DNA of 64,000 nt from assembly GCA_034406715.1 (NCBI GenBank), contig CP137869.1, forward strand, positions 1,364,001-1,428,000, in the 5' to 3' direction. Of this stretch, positions 23,737-35,388 are shown piece by piece. The translations under genes and the position numbers were made by a program. The notes beneath the pieces are model-generated. The model did no database searches, was not told the origin of the DNA, and saw only the letters and a program-made list of their open reading frames with translations. The stretch comes from Rhodotorula mucilaginosa. Taxonomy: Eukaryota; Basidiomycota; Microbotryomycetes; Sporidiobolales; Sporidiobolaceae. The first letter of the stretch is position 1; every line of letters begins with the position of its first letter.

Positions 23737-25198
23737 ATGGCAGTCTCGGTCGCTCTACCGCCCGCGTGCCCGACCCCTGCACCCGCTCAGGCATCAGCGA
23801 AACCAGCAGCGACTGCGCAGGCTGTCGCCACTTTGTTGCCTTCGCACATCCCAGAGTCAGTCCCCCGCGTATTCTCTGGCAAATGAGCGCATGCTGACGC
23901 AGCGCGTCGAATAGGAACGCCCCGGAGCATTGTCCCGTACGTGTCGCGCCTTTCTCCTCTGGTTGACGAGCGCTCCTCGCCGCTCCTCGCTTACTCATCT
24001 CGGGTCTCTCGCCTTGCCCGCCTCTCGCTGACATTCGGCCCCCCCAAAACCCAGGGCACAGAATCTGAACAAGCTGGTCTCGCGCCGGGGTGCGCTGGCT
24101 GCCCGAACCAGGACGCGTGCTCGACGGCACCGAAAGGACCGGATCCGGATCTCGCGGCCGTGCAGGACCGGTTGAAGGACGTCAAGAACAAGATCTTGGT
24201 GCTGAGTGGGAAGGGAGGAGTGGGCAAGAGTACGGTCAGTGCCATGTTGGGGTGGGCGCTGAGCGAGGGTGAGGAAGGCGAGAACGATGTGAGTCCCCTC
24301 GACAAAGGCGAACCCCCCTCCCACCGACATGGCGTGAGCTGACCCCACCGCACCCAAAAGACCGGCCTCATGGACGTCGACATCTGCGGTCCGTCACTCC
24401 CGCTACTGTTTGGCATGCAAGGCCAGCGCCTGCACTCGACCTCGTCCGGGATCCTCCCCCTCTCGATCACCTCGGCCCTCTCGCTCGTCTCGATCGGGTT
24501 CCTCCTCCCTTCGTCCAACAGCGCCGTGATCTGGCGCGGTCCGAAAAAGAACGGCCTGATCAAGCAGTTCCTCAAAGATGTCGAGTGGGGCCAGTTGGAG
24601 AACCTCGTGATTGATACGCCGCCCGGGACGTCGGACGAACACCTCTCGATCGTGCAGTACCTCGCTGCCGCGGGAGGAGTCGACGGCGCCGTGATCGTCA
24701 CGACTCCGCAGGAAGTCGCGTTGCAAGACGTCCGGAAGGAACTCGATTTCTGCGCCAAGGTGGGCGTACCCGTCCTCGGCGTCGTCGAAAACATGTCGGG
24801 CTTTGTGTGCCCGTCGTGTGGTGGCGAGAGCGACATCTTCATTCCCTCGACGGGCGGAGCGCTCGGGTTGGCGGACGAGTGGGGGATCGAGGTGTTGGGC
24901 AAGGTGCCCCTCGATCCGAGGATTGGCAAGAGCGGCGATTACGGACAGAGCTTCCTCGAGGAGTACCCCGACAGTCCCGCGAGCGTCGCGTACCGGAGTA
25001 TCGTCAAGCGTGAGTCGGCGGCTCTCTTCCATCTCTATGTCTAGACCTTTCGATCGTCTCCCCCCGGTCGGTGGCAGACTTTAATGTTACCGTCGGCTGA
25101 CTCGCGCGTTGCCTCTCCTTCGACGCGACTGACGGACCGCAGGCATCAAAGAGAAGCTCGCAGACAAGTCGGCGTCGTTGCTCGTCCGACCCAAGTGA
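23737..25198 (+). CDS. NBP35: Cytosolic Fe-S cluster assembly scaffold ATPase
   Basis: Five exons: 23737-23855, 23915-23936, 24055-24288, 24361-25009 and 25143-25198 (359 aa). Exon 2 (22 nt) supplies the first cluster cysteine. The N-terminal ferredoxin-like motif is exactly C-x13-C-x2-C-x5-C (C46, C60, C63, C69), which marks Nbp35 rather than Cfd1. The deviant Walker A is GKGGVGKST (residues 99-107). [18 protein letters not shown] and the bridging CPSC in [12 protein letters not shown] are present. With Cfd1 it forms the scaffold that builds 4Fe-4S clusters for cytosolic and nuclear proteins such as DNA polymerases and Rli1. The N-terminal 40 residues are Ala/Pro-rich and variable. Confidence 0.96.
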
Positions 25199-25787
25199 TC
25201 CTCCGTCCTCTTCGTCTTTCCCTTGCATGTCGTTGTTGTATTCTCACTCTGCAGCCCGCGGTGTTCATCTACCGCCTTCAATCACTTCGTTCGTTTATTC
25301 TCTCGGCGCCCTGCATTCCATATGCATTTGCCTTTTCATGTGCGCCTCACCTCACCGTTCGAGGATGGATGCCGGCGCGGGTCGACTGCGGATTTGTCCG
25401 GAGCACGGCGGCATCAAGTTGCCGATGCGCTCCGCCGAGACAGAGAAGCTTTTTTGCTCCATGGTGCTATCCGAGGGATCCACCGATGTGCTCGGTGTGT
25501 GCATAGGGGACGAGTCGAGATTTGCCGGAGAGATGAAAAAATGACGACGCGTGAATCCTCGGCAGCCGCAGTTTGGCTCGTTCCGCTCCGGTCAACGTTA
25601 GCCCGCGTGAGAGCGTGTAGAGAACTCGGCTTGTTACACCGGCCTAGATCCTGTGCTCGCCCGCCCACTCTCTGCGACGCCGTACAGTAGACTCGCCCGC
25701 CCAGCCCTCGTCAACTCGCTCGCCTCCCCGACCGACCCGACGCTTTACACTCGACCCGCGCCACCCGTTCCGACTAGAGCATACACG
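25199..25787. other. Intergenic between NBP35 and DNM1
   Basis: Holds the 3' end of NBP35 and the DNM1 promoter. No gene is supported despite several short frames. Confidence 0.4.
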
Positions 25788-28700
25788 ATGGCGGCCGAGG
25801 GAAACAGCCGAGTCGACTTGATCAGGACGCTCAACAAGCTCCAGGACACGTTCTCGGCCATTGGAGGCGAGACCGTCGACCTCCCCCAGATCGTCGTCGT
25901 GTAGGCTGCCCTCTCTGCTCAAGTGCAGACTACTGTATGCTCACCGGTCGAACCCACACAGCGGATCGCAGAGCGCCGGAAAGTCCTCGGTCCTCGAGAC
26001 GTGAGTCGGCCTCCCCTTTCTCCGCCACCAATGGTCCGGTCAGGTAGGCTGACTGACCACCCGCACGCAGCATTGTCGGCCGGGACTTTCTCCCGCGAGG
26101 CCAGGGCATCGTCACCCGCCGACCGCTCGTCCTCCAACTCGTCCACACCCCGCCTTCCCTCAGCTCCCCTCCTCCTCCTCCCGCGTCGTCCTCCGCAAAC
26201 CCGCAGTTCACCCTCCCAGGCGGAGTCGGCGATGCAGTCCCGCACGAGTACGGAGAGTTCTTGCACACCGACAGGAGGTACCACGACTTTGGCGAGATCC
26301 GCAAAGAGATCGAGAACGAGACGTTGCGAGTCGCCGGCGGCAACAAGGGCATCTCGAGGTTGCCGATCCACCTCAGTAGGTGTCTCTCTCGCACTGAGCC
26401 ACCACCGTGTGACCCTGGCTGAATCGAGGCTGAATCTGTTGACTCCCGCCCGCTCAGAAATCTTCTCGCCCAACGTCCTCAACCTGACTTTGGTCGACTT
26501 GCCCGGCTTGACCAAGATCCCCGTCGGTGACCAACCGACCGACATTGAGCGACAGATCCGGAACCTCGTCCTCGACTATGTCTCGAAGCCCAACTGGTAC
26601 GTTCTCCTCCTCGGCGGCGGCAACTGCTCTCTGCCGCGGTCTCGTGCTGACCCCCGCCCGCCCCCGGTGCGCCGCAGCGTGATCCTCGCCATCTCGCCCG
26701 CCAACGTCGACCTCGCCAACTCCGAGTCGCTCAAGCTCGCGCGCGCCGTCGACCCACAAGGCAGGCGCACGATCGGCGTCCTGACCAAACTCGACCTCAT
26801 GGACGCCGGCACGAACGCGCTCGACATCCTGACCGGCCGCGTCTACCCGCTCAAACTCGGCTTTATCGGCGTCGTCGGGAGGAGTCAGCAGGACATTAAC
26901 GCGCAGAAACCGATGGAGGACCAGATCCGCACCGAGGAAGAGTTCTTCCGGAACCACCCGGGGTACCGCAACATTGCGCACCGCTGCGGGACAAAGTTCC
27001 TCGCCAAGACGCTCAACCAGGTGTGTGTGTGTGGTCGGCGTGGGTTACTCCGGGAACGCGTTGGCATGTGCTGATCGACTTCCGTGCCCAGGTCCTGATG
27101 AACCACATCCGCGACAAGCTGCCCGACATGAAGGCACGCCTGAACACGCTCATGGGCCAGACGCAGCAGGAACTGAACGCGTTCGGCGACAGCGCCTTCC
27201 TCGGCGAGCAACACCGCGGCACCCTGATCCTGCAACTCATGACGCAGTTTGTGCGCGACTTTGTCGCCTCGATCGACGGCACCTCGTTCGAGATCTCGAC
27301 CAAGGAACTGTGCGGCGGCGCCCGCATCTACTACATCTTCCACGACGTGTTTGGGCACGCGCTCGAGTCGATCAACCCGACTCAGAACTTGACCACGACC
27401 GACATCCGGACCGCGATCCGCAACTCGACCGGGCCGAGGCCGAGCCTGTTTGTGCCCGAGGTCGCGTTCGACTTGCTCGTCAAGCCGCAGATCAAGTTGC
27501 TCGAACCGCCGAGTCTCCGCTGCGTCGAACTCGTCTACGAAGAGCTCATGAAGATCTGCCACAACTGCACCTCGTCGGTGAGTCCCCCCCAACGTCTCTC
27601 TTTCCTTGCAGACGACCCTGGCTAAACGTTTTGTCCCCTGCCACCACCAGGAACTGCAACGGTACCCGCGCCTGCACGCCCAACTGATCGAGGTTGTCTC
27701 GGAACTGTTGCGCGAACGCCTCGGCCCGACTTCGGAGTATGTCCAGTCGCTGATCTCAATCCAGGCCGCCTACATCAATACGAACCACCCCGATTTCGTC
27801 AAGGGTTCGGCCGTTGCGGCGCAAGAGTCGGCACGGATCAGTCGCGAGAAGCGGTTGATCCAGCAAGTGGACGCGGCGGGCGACCATGGCAGTGGTGCTT
27901 CTTCCGACCGACGCAACAATGGCGCTTCCGGATCGGTGGAGGAGGAGGGAGGAGAGCAGAGTGGGAGCAGCCCCGAAGACGAGGACGACCATGGGTACCT
28001 CGTGCCGAACGGGCGTGGTGGTGGCGGCAAGACGGCCTCGGAGGGCGGCCGCGGCGGCGCTCACGACCGTCAACGGTCCGTCTCGTCGACGGTGCACGAC
28101 CGCGCACTCAACGGTCCGTCGTTCGCCGCCGGGCCCTCCTCGGTCGCAACCAACCACCAGCGCCACTCGGGCCAGCAGCACCAGCACCACCAACAGAACT
28201 CGATGACCTCTCCCCTGCGGACTCATTCGCCGATGCCGGGTTACGCCAACCTGAGCGGACACCATGACCGGAACGCGTCGGCCAAGGAGTCGTTCCTCAA
28301 CTACTTCTTTGGAGGCAACCCCGCCCATGGCGAATTGTCGGGATCGAGCGCGGCGGCGGCGGCGGCCCGAATGGGTGCCGGTGGTGGTGGTGGCGGCGGC
28401 CTTCTTGGAGGCGCGGGAGGTGCTGAGCCGTTTGGGAGGGAGAACCCGCTGACGGGGCGGAAGGGCCTCGAAGGGAACGCGGCGGCGTTCGAGATGAAGA
28501 GCCTCGAGAAGCACCTCGAGCCGGTGAGTGTGGTCTTGCCCCTTTAGCGTGTGTTTGTCCCGGACTATGGCGCGCTGACGGAATAACTCGGCCCGCAGTC
28601 CCCGCTGACGGCGTCGGGCGAGCCGGCGCTGACGGACCGGGAAGAGCTCGAGACGAACCTGATCCGGGCGCTGATCGCGTCGTACTTTTCGATCGTGCGG

Positions 28701-28985
28701 CAGACGATCCAGGACCTCGTCCCGAAGGCGATCATGCACTTGCTGGTCAACTTTTCGCGCGAGTCGGTCCAGAACCGGTTGGTCGCCAACTTGTACAAGG
28801 AAGGGTTGTTTGACGAGCTGTTGCACGAGGACGAGGCGCTCACGGCCGAGCGGACGAGGATCAAGAACCTGTTGCAGGCGTACAAGGAGGCGTTCCAGGT
28901 GCGTTCTTTGGATTGCGGGGCTTTTGACGACGGTGTGTCGCTGACATGCTCGTCGGAACTGCAGACTCTCTCCGAGGTGCTTTGA
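25788..28985 (+). CDS. DNM1: Dynamin-related GTPase of mitochondrial/peroxisomal fission
   Basis: Nine exons: 25788-25900, 25962-26000, 26071-26375, 26458-26596, 26678-27020, 27092-27577, 27651-28523, 28599-28898 and 28965-28985 (872 aa). The GTPase domain has GSQSAGKSS (39-47), DLPG and TKLD. Middle/stalk helices follow. A long Gly/Ser/His-rich insert B (about residues 510-760) contains SFLNYFFGG, which resembles Dnm1/Drp1-type inserts more than Vps1. The GTPase effector domain closes the protein. The last exon codes for six residues (TLSEVL). It is longer than yeast Dnm1 (757 aa) because of the insert, which holds poly-Gly and poly-Ala runs. Dnm1 rings constrict mitochondria and peroxisomes after recruitment by Fis1-type adaptors. 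A Vps1 assignment is less likely but possible. Confidence 0.93.
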
Positions 28986-29381
28986 GCGTCCCCTCCTCTC
29001 CCTGTCGACACTCTCAACGGAATCGTTGCCATAAGCCTGCGAGCACACACACTGTAGACCATCTCTTCCGTTTTTCTCATCCTGTTACTGATATGCATCC
29101 TCCGCTGGCCCGGTCTCAATTAACACTCTTCGTCTGCGCGTGTTTCGATCCGAGAGGTCGTCCGTTCTGGGCGTTCCGCATTGTCGGAGCGAGCGAATAT
29201 GGACGTCTCTGTTGTGCCAGTGAGTCTGCATCACCTGTAGCTCACGACACGCGCGCACAAAGTCACGTGCACGGATCTCGTCGATCGATTCAACGTTGTG
29301 TGGGCTCCGGAATCCGGTTCGCTCTCGTCGCCTCTCTCACGCACTCGCGCACGCGCTCTAGAGCAGCGAGAGCACAGAAGG
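28986..29381. other. Intergenic between DNM1 and a single-pass protein gene
   Basis: No gene is supported. A signal-peptide exon for the next gene was looked for here and not found. Confidence 0.4.
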
Positions 29382-31733
29382 ATGACACACGGCGAGCTGC
29401 GGGCGATGCACCGCGTCGTCAAGCGGCAAGAGTGGACTCAGCCCTCGGCGGCTGCGGGCACAACAAGCACGTCGGGCTGGGGTTCCGGCGGGACGACGAC
29501 GGCGGCGGGGACGACGACGACGAGTCAGTGGCGCGCACCTTCGAGCAGCTCGCAGGCGCAGTGGTCCTCGAGCGCGGCGTCGTCGTCGTCTTCTCCGCAA
29601 TGGCAGGCGTCGACGACCAACGACTGGTCCTCGCCCGCCGCGACGACGACGACGACGCAGGCATGGCAGGCATCGACGACGACGACGACGACTCAGGACT
29701 GGTGGTCTTCCTCGACGACAACAAGCCAGGCGTGGTCCGAGCCGGCGTGGAGCAGCAGCTCGTCTTCGTCGACTCTCAACTGGTGGGACTCGTCCTCGTC
29801 TTCGAGCAGCAGCGAGGCACCGTGGTCCTCCTCTACCACAAGTGATTGGCAGCAGACTACGTCCTGTGAGTCGCTCGCCCTCCCTGATCCTCTCCCGGTC
29901 CCCGTCACGCCGCCGACCCTACGATTGTTGGGCCAAACAAACCACGCGTTTCGACGCGTCTCCCGCTCCGGAGTTCCCCAAAGTGTAGCTGCTCGAGCGC
30001 TCGCATCCGGGACGACTACTCCGTTTCTCGACACCGCGGTCAACCTTCGAGAGCTACAAGTGGGCCGTGCTGACATTCCTTTCCCCTCGCGAAAAAAACA
30101 GCTGCCACCACTTCGGCCACCGTGCGTAACCAACCGGTTCCACTCATCCTAGTGAGCACGGCTGACCAGTAGCCACCCTCCCATAGACTACCTCCTCTGC
30201 CAACCCGGCAACGTTCACTTCGCACTCGACGGCGGTCGTGACGGTCGATGCATCCGCTTCGGCCGCCCTCTCGGCCTCGAACGCGGCCAACTCGCTCGCC
30301 GCCAACGCGAACCAGAACGCGACCGATGGCGGGTCGAACAAACTCGCGACGGGAGCCGTCGTCGGCATCGTCGTCGCGGCTGTGGTCGTCTTGGCCGCCG
30401 TCGCCGGTGGAGTCTTCTGGTTCCTCAAAAAGGTGACTTTTTGCGCGTCGTTGCCTGCTCCCGGAAAGTTGCTGACTCTTGGGCCTACCACAACTAGAAA
30501 ATGCGCAACGACGACGCCGACATGGTCTCGCCGTTCGACCGGGACGCGTTCCGCCGCGCGAGCGTCATGCTCGACAACGACGACGACGACGAGTTTGGCA
30601 CCGACGCGTACCGCAACGCGGCGGCTGGTTACTATAACGCGTCGTCCGGTGCTGCTGGCGGTGGCGTTGGCGCGGGAAACCGGAGCATGCATTCGCCTCA
30701 CATGAGCGAGTACTCGATGCAGAGCTTGACCGGCGCTGGCGTCTCTCGCTCCAACACGATGACGATGGCCGGTGCCACCGCTCCGGGCATGCATTACCAA
30801 CAGCAGCCGGCGTTTGATCCCTCGCACGTCGTACCCGTCATGGCGCCGCCTCCTCCGCAGGCGGCCTATGCCGTCCCGGGCTACGCGCCTCACTCGGGCC
30901 AACTCGCTCCCGCCATCCCCGCCGCCGCCGCTGCCGTCGGAGGCGGAGACTACCACCACGACTACCAGAACGGACACGGCGCTCCGGCTGGTCTCGGCGC
31001 CTATCCGAACCTGAACCGCGGCCCGTCCCAAGTCAGTCGGAACCGGAGGGCGACGATGCTCTCCGTCGGAGGAGGAGCGGCCGACTTGAGCCGGCGCGAC
31101 TCTCGCGCGTCCGAGTACTCGCAGTACAGTGACAGTCCTGCCGACCTCGCGATCCCTCCTCCCGTCGTCGCGACGGATGAGAGGGGACAACCGCTCTCGC
31201 TCGTGCACGAGGTCGAGGAACCGTACACGCCTCCGTCGGCGACCAACAAGCGGTTCGCCGATTTCCAGCGCGAGCGGCAACTCGAGCAGCAGCAGCAGTA
31301 CCAGGCCGAGTCGGTCGCGGCGGCGACGCATAACGGGTCCGAGTACAACTACAACAACAACTACTACCGGTCCGGCACGCCCGAGAACGCCAACGTCCAG
31401 CAGACGTTCTTCGAGTCGTCCCAGTCGCAGCATTATGGCGGCGCCGATCCCGAGTACGACTCGTCGTCGTCGTCGTCTGCTGCGCTGCCGGCGTACCTCC
31501 CCGACGGGCAGGTCGGTCATATCGGGAGGTCGTGGAGCGCCGAAGGGGGCCACGGTGGCGGCGGCGACGAGGACGGCGACGGCGACGGCGGCTATGCAGC
31601 CGCTGCTGCTGCCAACAGTAGCGGTGGTAGTCGCGCGCACCGGAGGCGGTTGAGCGTCCGGAACGGCGGGTTGGACGACTTTGCCGAAGCTGAGGAGGAC
31701 GAGGCGGTTTACCACCACCACCCGGTGCGGTAA
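29382..31733 (+). CDS. Ser/Thr/Trp-rich single-pass plasma membrane protein (Mid2-like layout)
   Basis: Four exons: 29382-29865, 30102-30121, 30187-30432 and 30498-31733 (661 aa). Exon 2 is 20 nt. Residues 20-220 are a Ser/Thr/Trp/Gln-rich ectodomain likely to be heavily O-mannosylated. One membrane helix lies at about 223-247 (GAVVGIVVAAVVVLAAVAGG), then KKK. The juxtamembrane cytosolic stretch FDRDAFRRASVMLDND contains RRAS (269-272), a protein kinase A type site. The rest is a long disordered tail rich in Ala, Gly, Tyr, His and Asn. The layout resembles wall-stress sensors of the Wsc/Mid2 type, but no cysteine-rich WSC domain is present. KRQ near residue 15 resembles a Kex2 site, yet no signal peptide is visible. 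A missed 5' exon is possible. Confidence 0.75.
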
Positions 31734-32589
31734 AACGAAATCCGAGCTTGCGCGTCGCCCCCCTCTGTGCCTTTTTTTGTGACGCCATTATACCCCTATG
31801 CCCGCTGTCCCGATCTCACGATCCGCCTTATTTTTCTCGACGAGTACCAGCTCATTTGGTTTCGCCCGCCGACGTTTCTTGTTCAACCCTTGCCCCTTCG
31901 CACGCCACCGCCTCCCGCGCCGGTTCTCGCTCATGCGTGCAAAGGCATTGCTGGCTTATTTCTTTACTGTTCCCCCGAATCCTTCCCTTCGTTCTTTCAA
32001 TCCGATGCCCGTCGTCACTTTTATCCGCACGGCGTTTGTCTCTTCTTCCCGCCGTGACGTGTCGATACCTCGCCAACACCGATAGTCTGTGCCTTTTTGG
32101 AATGATACCACTACAATATGACTGCCCCGACTGCGCCGTACTGTCGGGCTAATCGAAGAGAGATGATTCTGGAGGAGAGCGACTCTGGACTCAGGGGGAA
32201 ACGAGAGAAGAAGGGGCGAGAGCGGGCGCAAGCTGGCGAGCCTGCGAGTTTCCGCTTCCTCTTTCAAGCCTCTGTGCCTCGCTTCGTGGTGCGTTGCTGT
32301 TCGGTCTATGCACAGCTCGGCTGGATCACGGCCGAGCCCTTGCCCGAGTCCCCCCAGCTGCCTCGGGAGCGGCTGACGAGCTGGGCCGAGGTTGAGAAGG
32401 ACGAGCTCGCTGACCTCTGTTCCGTCCCCCCGCTCCTCCTCTCTACACTCTCTCCGTGCGCCTGTGCGACGTTGACGACAAGCAGCAAGTCTTTAAATTC
32501 TTTGAGCGCCGGTCAGACTCAAGGGCAGACTTGCAAACCCCCCTCTTCTCTCTCCTCCACCACCACCACCAATTCGACACTCCGCAACC
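31734..32589. other. Intergenic, promoter of RPP0
   Basis: Pyrimidine-rich DNA, with CT tracts before 32590 as expected upstream of a highly expressed ribosomal gene. No gene is supported. Confidence 0.45.
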
Positions 32590-33707
32590 ATGGTTCGCTC
32601 CCGCGACGACAAGCAGGCGTACTTTGCCAAGCTCAAGGACTTTATCGAGACCTACCGTGAGTTTCCGTGGGGGGTTGCTGGCGTATTGGTACAGGGGGAG
32701 CTGACCCGGGCCCTCCTTTGAAGCCTCGATCTTCGTTGTCAACGTCGACAATGTCGGATCGAACCAGATGCACCAGATCCGTCAGGCTCTGCGTGGCAAG
32801 GGTGTCATCCTCATGGGCAAGAACACGATGGTCCGCCGCGCGATCCGCCTGATCCTCGCCGACCACCCCGACTTTGAGCGCTTCCTCCCGCTCGTCAAGG
32901 GCAACGTCGGCTTTGTCTTTACCTCGGCCGACCTCAAGGAGATCCGCGACGTCATCCTCGCCAACAAGGTCGCCGCCCCGGCCAAGGCCGGTGCCCTCGC
33001 CCCCAACGACATCATCGTCCCCGCCGGCAACACCGGTATGGAACCCGGCAAGACGTCGTTCTTCCAGGCCCTCCAGGTCCCGACCAAGATTGCCCGTGGT
33101 ACCATCGAGATCGTCTCGGACGTCCACCTCGTCATTGCCGGCGACCGCGTCGACGCCTCGCAAGCGACCCTCCTCAACATGCTCAACATCTCGCCGTTCA
33201 CCTACGGCATGAAGATCATCCAGATCTTCTCCGAGGGCCAGCTCTTCCCGGCCTCGGTCCTCGACGTCTCGGAGGACGAGCTCGTCGGCCGCTTCATGCA
33301 GGGGGTCCAGACCATCGCAGCCATCTCGCTCGCGATCTCGTACCCCACCCTCGCCTCGGTCACCCACTCGCTTGTGAACACTTACAAGCGTGTCCTCGCC
33401 GTCGCCCTCGAGACCGACTACACCTTCCCGGAGGTCGAGGCCCTCAAGGACCGCCTCGCGAACCCGGAGGCGTACGCCGCCGCCGCCCCGGCCGCTGACG
33501 CCGGCGCTGCTGCTGGTGGCGCTGCCGCCAAGGAGGAGAAGCCCGCGGAGGAGGAGGAGGAGTCGGACGACGATCTCGGTTTCGGCCTCTTCGTGAGTGT
33601 TTCTCTCCCTTGTGTTTCTGCGTTCGGCCGGGAATTGCTGCGACGGGTCCAGTTCTTTGCCAAATTGCCCCACTGACTCGAATCTCCTCTGTCTCGTCTA
33701 GGACTAA
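32590..33707 (+). CDS. RPP0: 60S ribosomal stalk protein P0
   Basis: Three exons: 32590-32656, 32724-33592 and 33702-33707 (313 aa). The last exon holds a single Asp codon plus stop (GACTAA). The protein is collinear with P0: an L10-like rRNA-binding domain ([16 protein letters not shown]), helices that bind two P1/P2 dimers, an Ala-rich hinge, then the conserved acidic end [11 protein letters not shown] that contacts elongation factors and is the sarcin/ricin-site factor recruiter. Codon use is strongly biased, as for highly expressed genes. Its 3' half, including the last intron and 3' flank, is duplicated 3.4 kb downstream. Confidence 0.98.
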
Positions 33708-33985
33708 ACGTCTCGCCTCCAGCTCAGCGCTTGCGGGATCGGAGTGGCGGAAGCGGAGGAGGAGGAGACGAGAAAAGTTGGAAGGGCGGCTTATCGGTTT
33801 GGCGAGCAGCAGGCGGAGCGAGATGCGAGCGGTTTTTTGCTTTCCAGGGAGCACTTTACTGTGCTTCTTGCTGTGCAAAGCCGTGCGCGTCTCGTCTTCT
33901 GTGCGGTTCGCCGTCGGTGGTGTTGTCGTTTCAGGAGGGGATCAAGAAGCGATTCTTTGTTGCACTCAGCTTTGTTTCTCCCTCC
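33214..33985 (+). repeat. Source copy of RPP0 3' segmental duplication
   Basis: From GATCATCCAGATCTTCTCC inside RPP0 through the stop codon and 3' flank, this segment is nearly identical to 36619-37389 in direct orientation, with scattered single-base changes and a more diverged last intron. Weaker similarity may run to about 34125. Confidence 0.9.
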
Positions 33986-34286
33986 ACAAGCGATTTTCGC
34001 GGCTTGTCAAAGAGAGAGACGCAGAGAGAGAGAGAGTGCGCGCTCAGCCGAGCCTAGACAGTATGCGGCACCTTCGGAGGCCGGCGCAGCACGGCGGCGG
34101 ACTGAGAAGTCCGCGCTTCTTTCGTGTTGACAGCGGGCGTGATTTGGATCAGACAAGCACGCAGACTAGATGCATTAACAAGCTCTCTCAGCACTACACA
34201 ACAAGCGGAAAGCGTGTTCCGCACGAAAGACTACTCCGCCGTACCAGACTCGTCAATTTCCGAGTCCGATCCTTGGAGAGCTGACT
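33708..34286. other. RPP0 3' flank and intergenic
   Basis: The first part is the RPP0 3' UTR, shared with the duplicate downstream. The remainder holds no supported gene. Confidence 0.5.
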
Positions 34287-34997
34287 TCACGCAGATTGAC
34301 CGCTTTGAGCGGCCCCATGTCCGGCCACAGCGGTATTGTCGGACGTTGACTGGTTTGAGGGGTCCTCAGTCATTGACTGCGACGTTTGACCGACCGAAGC
34401 AGCGCGATCTGTGTTCGCGCTGGACGCGGCCGCCGGCTCAGACCGAGCGCGACATCCTTCGGTTTCGTTCGGCGAAGCGATGTCCGCGTTCGAAGTAACC
34501 TCGTTCGGAGCATTCGTTTCGTCCCGTTTCTCTCGCAGATTCTCGAGCAGCTTGTCCTCTGCGGAACGCAAGAAGTGGAAAGGTCCGGTCAGCTCTCACG
34601 GACAAGACGAGTCGGATTCGATTTGACCCTGTCCTTCGAATGTGTCCAGGCGTTACATGCATCAAGCTCACCTAGCTCGGATATGGCGTGAGTCAGACGC
34701 AAGAGAGTGGCTCGTTCTTGCTCGTCCATGCTGCTGCAGTGCGTTCTTGATCCGGCGTCGCGCTGACGGAAGAGTGAGAGTACCCACACGGTCAGCGTCC
34801 CTTGCATTGTCCGGCTACGACCTTCCGGACCGCCCTCCCGAGGTAGTATGACCGGCAAGAGGTTAATTGCCGCGTACCTCGAGCTCAGCCGCGCCGTCTG
34901 TGTCTCCCGTTACTTGTTTCCGTGCCGACTCGGTGGCGTTCGCCGGCGGAGCGAGTGGTTCGTTCGAGGAGTCTTTGTGAGGACCAGAGTGTCGGGC
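34287..34997 (-). CDS. Small uncharacterised protein, 5' end unresolved
   Basis: Three exons splice in frame: an open segment from below a TAA at 34998-35000 down to 34878, then 34762-34672 and 34558-34287, with 113-115 nt introns and GTACGC and GTGAGC donors. The joined frame gives about 160 residues with no start methionine. More 5' sequence is therefore needed, and a plausible piece (FSLAGFDLRTPLHGLKD) lies just upstream. The middle is helical (EQERATLLRLTHAISELEDK, LLENLREKRDE), short-coiled-coil-like. The C-terminus is Ser/Ala/Asn/Gln-rich and disordered. I do not recognise it. Confidence 0.45.
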
Positions 34998-35388
34998 TTA
35001 GTTGACCTGCGATCGTAGAGGGCTGCTTGAGGGCGCGCAGACGTCTTTGAGGCCGTGCAGCGGGGTCCGAAGGTCGAAGCCAGCGAGGGAGAAGCGGTGG
35101 AGGCTCTGACGACGGGCAAAGGCTCAAGTATGCGGTATCAAGCGCAAGGTCTATCGGACCTTTTGCAACTGATGCGCTATGCTCTCAGACTATTTATACG
35201 TTCAGAACAAAGGAAGTTGTTGCTACAGTTGACTGAGCGTCTCGCTCCGTTCCCTTCTCGCCGCCTCTCCCCTTGCACCGCTTCACCGAGTCCTACTTGG
35301 GCTCGTACAGCTCAGAAGAACCCCGATCACTTCCTCAGACCACCTACCAGGAAAGAGCACAGAGTCTTCAGCACGGTGACAAGCTGAA
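34998..35388. other. Intergenic or 5' exons of the gene to the left
   Basis: Minus-strand frames near 35000-35095 may be 5' exons of the gene at 34287-34997. The rest looks like a divergent promoter. Confidence 0.3.

Noticed and set aside
27756-29048. Long minus-strand open frame opposite DNM1
   Set aside because: It is an Arg-rich shadow of the GC-rich DNM1 coding strand with no family motifs, and the plus strand codes for a complete dynamin.
29372-29380. Possible signal-peptide exon before the single-pass protein at 29382
   Set aside because: The upstream sequence gives no hydrophobic stretch in any splice-compatible frame.
30144-31721. 525-codon minus-strand frame opposite the Ser-rich membrane protein
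   Set aside because: It arises from codon bias on the plus strand, which carries the membrane helix and conserved juxtamembrane motif.
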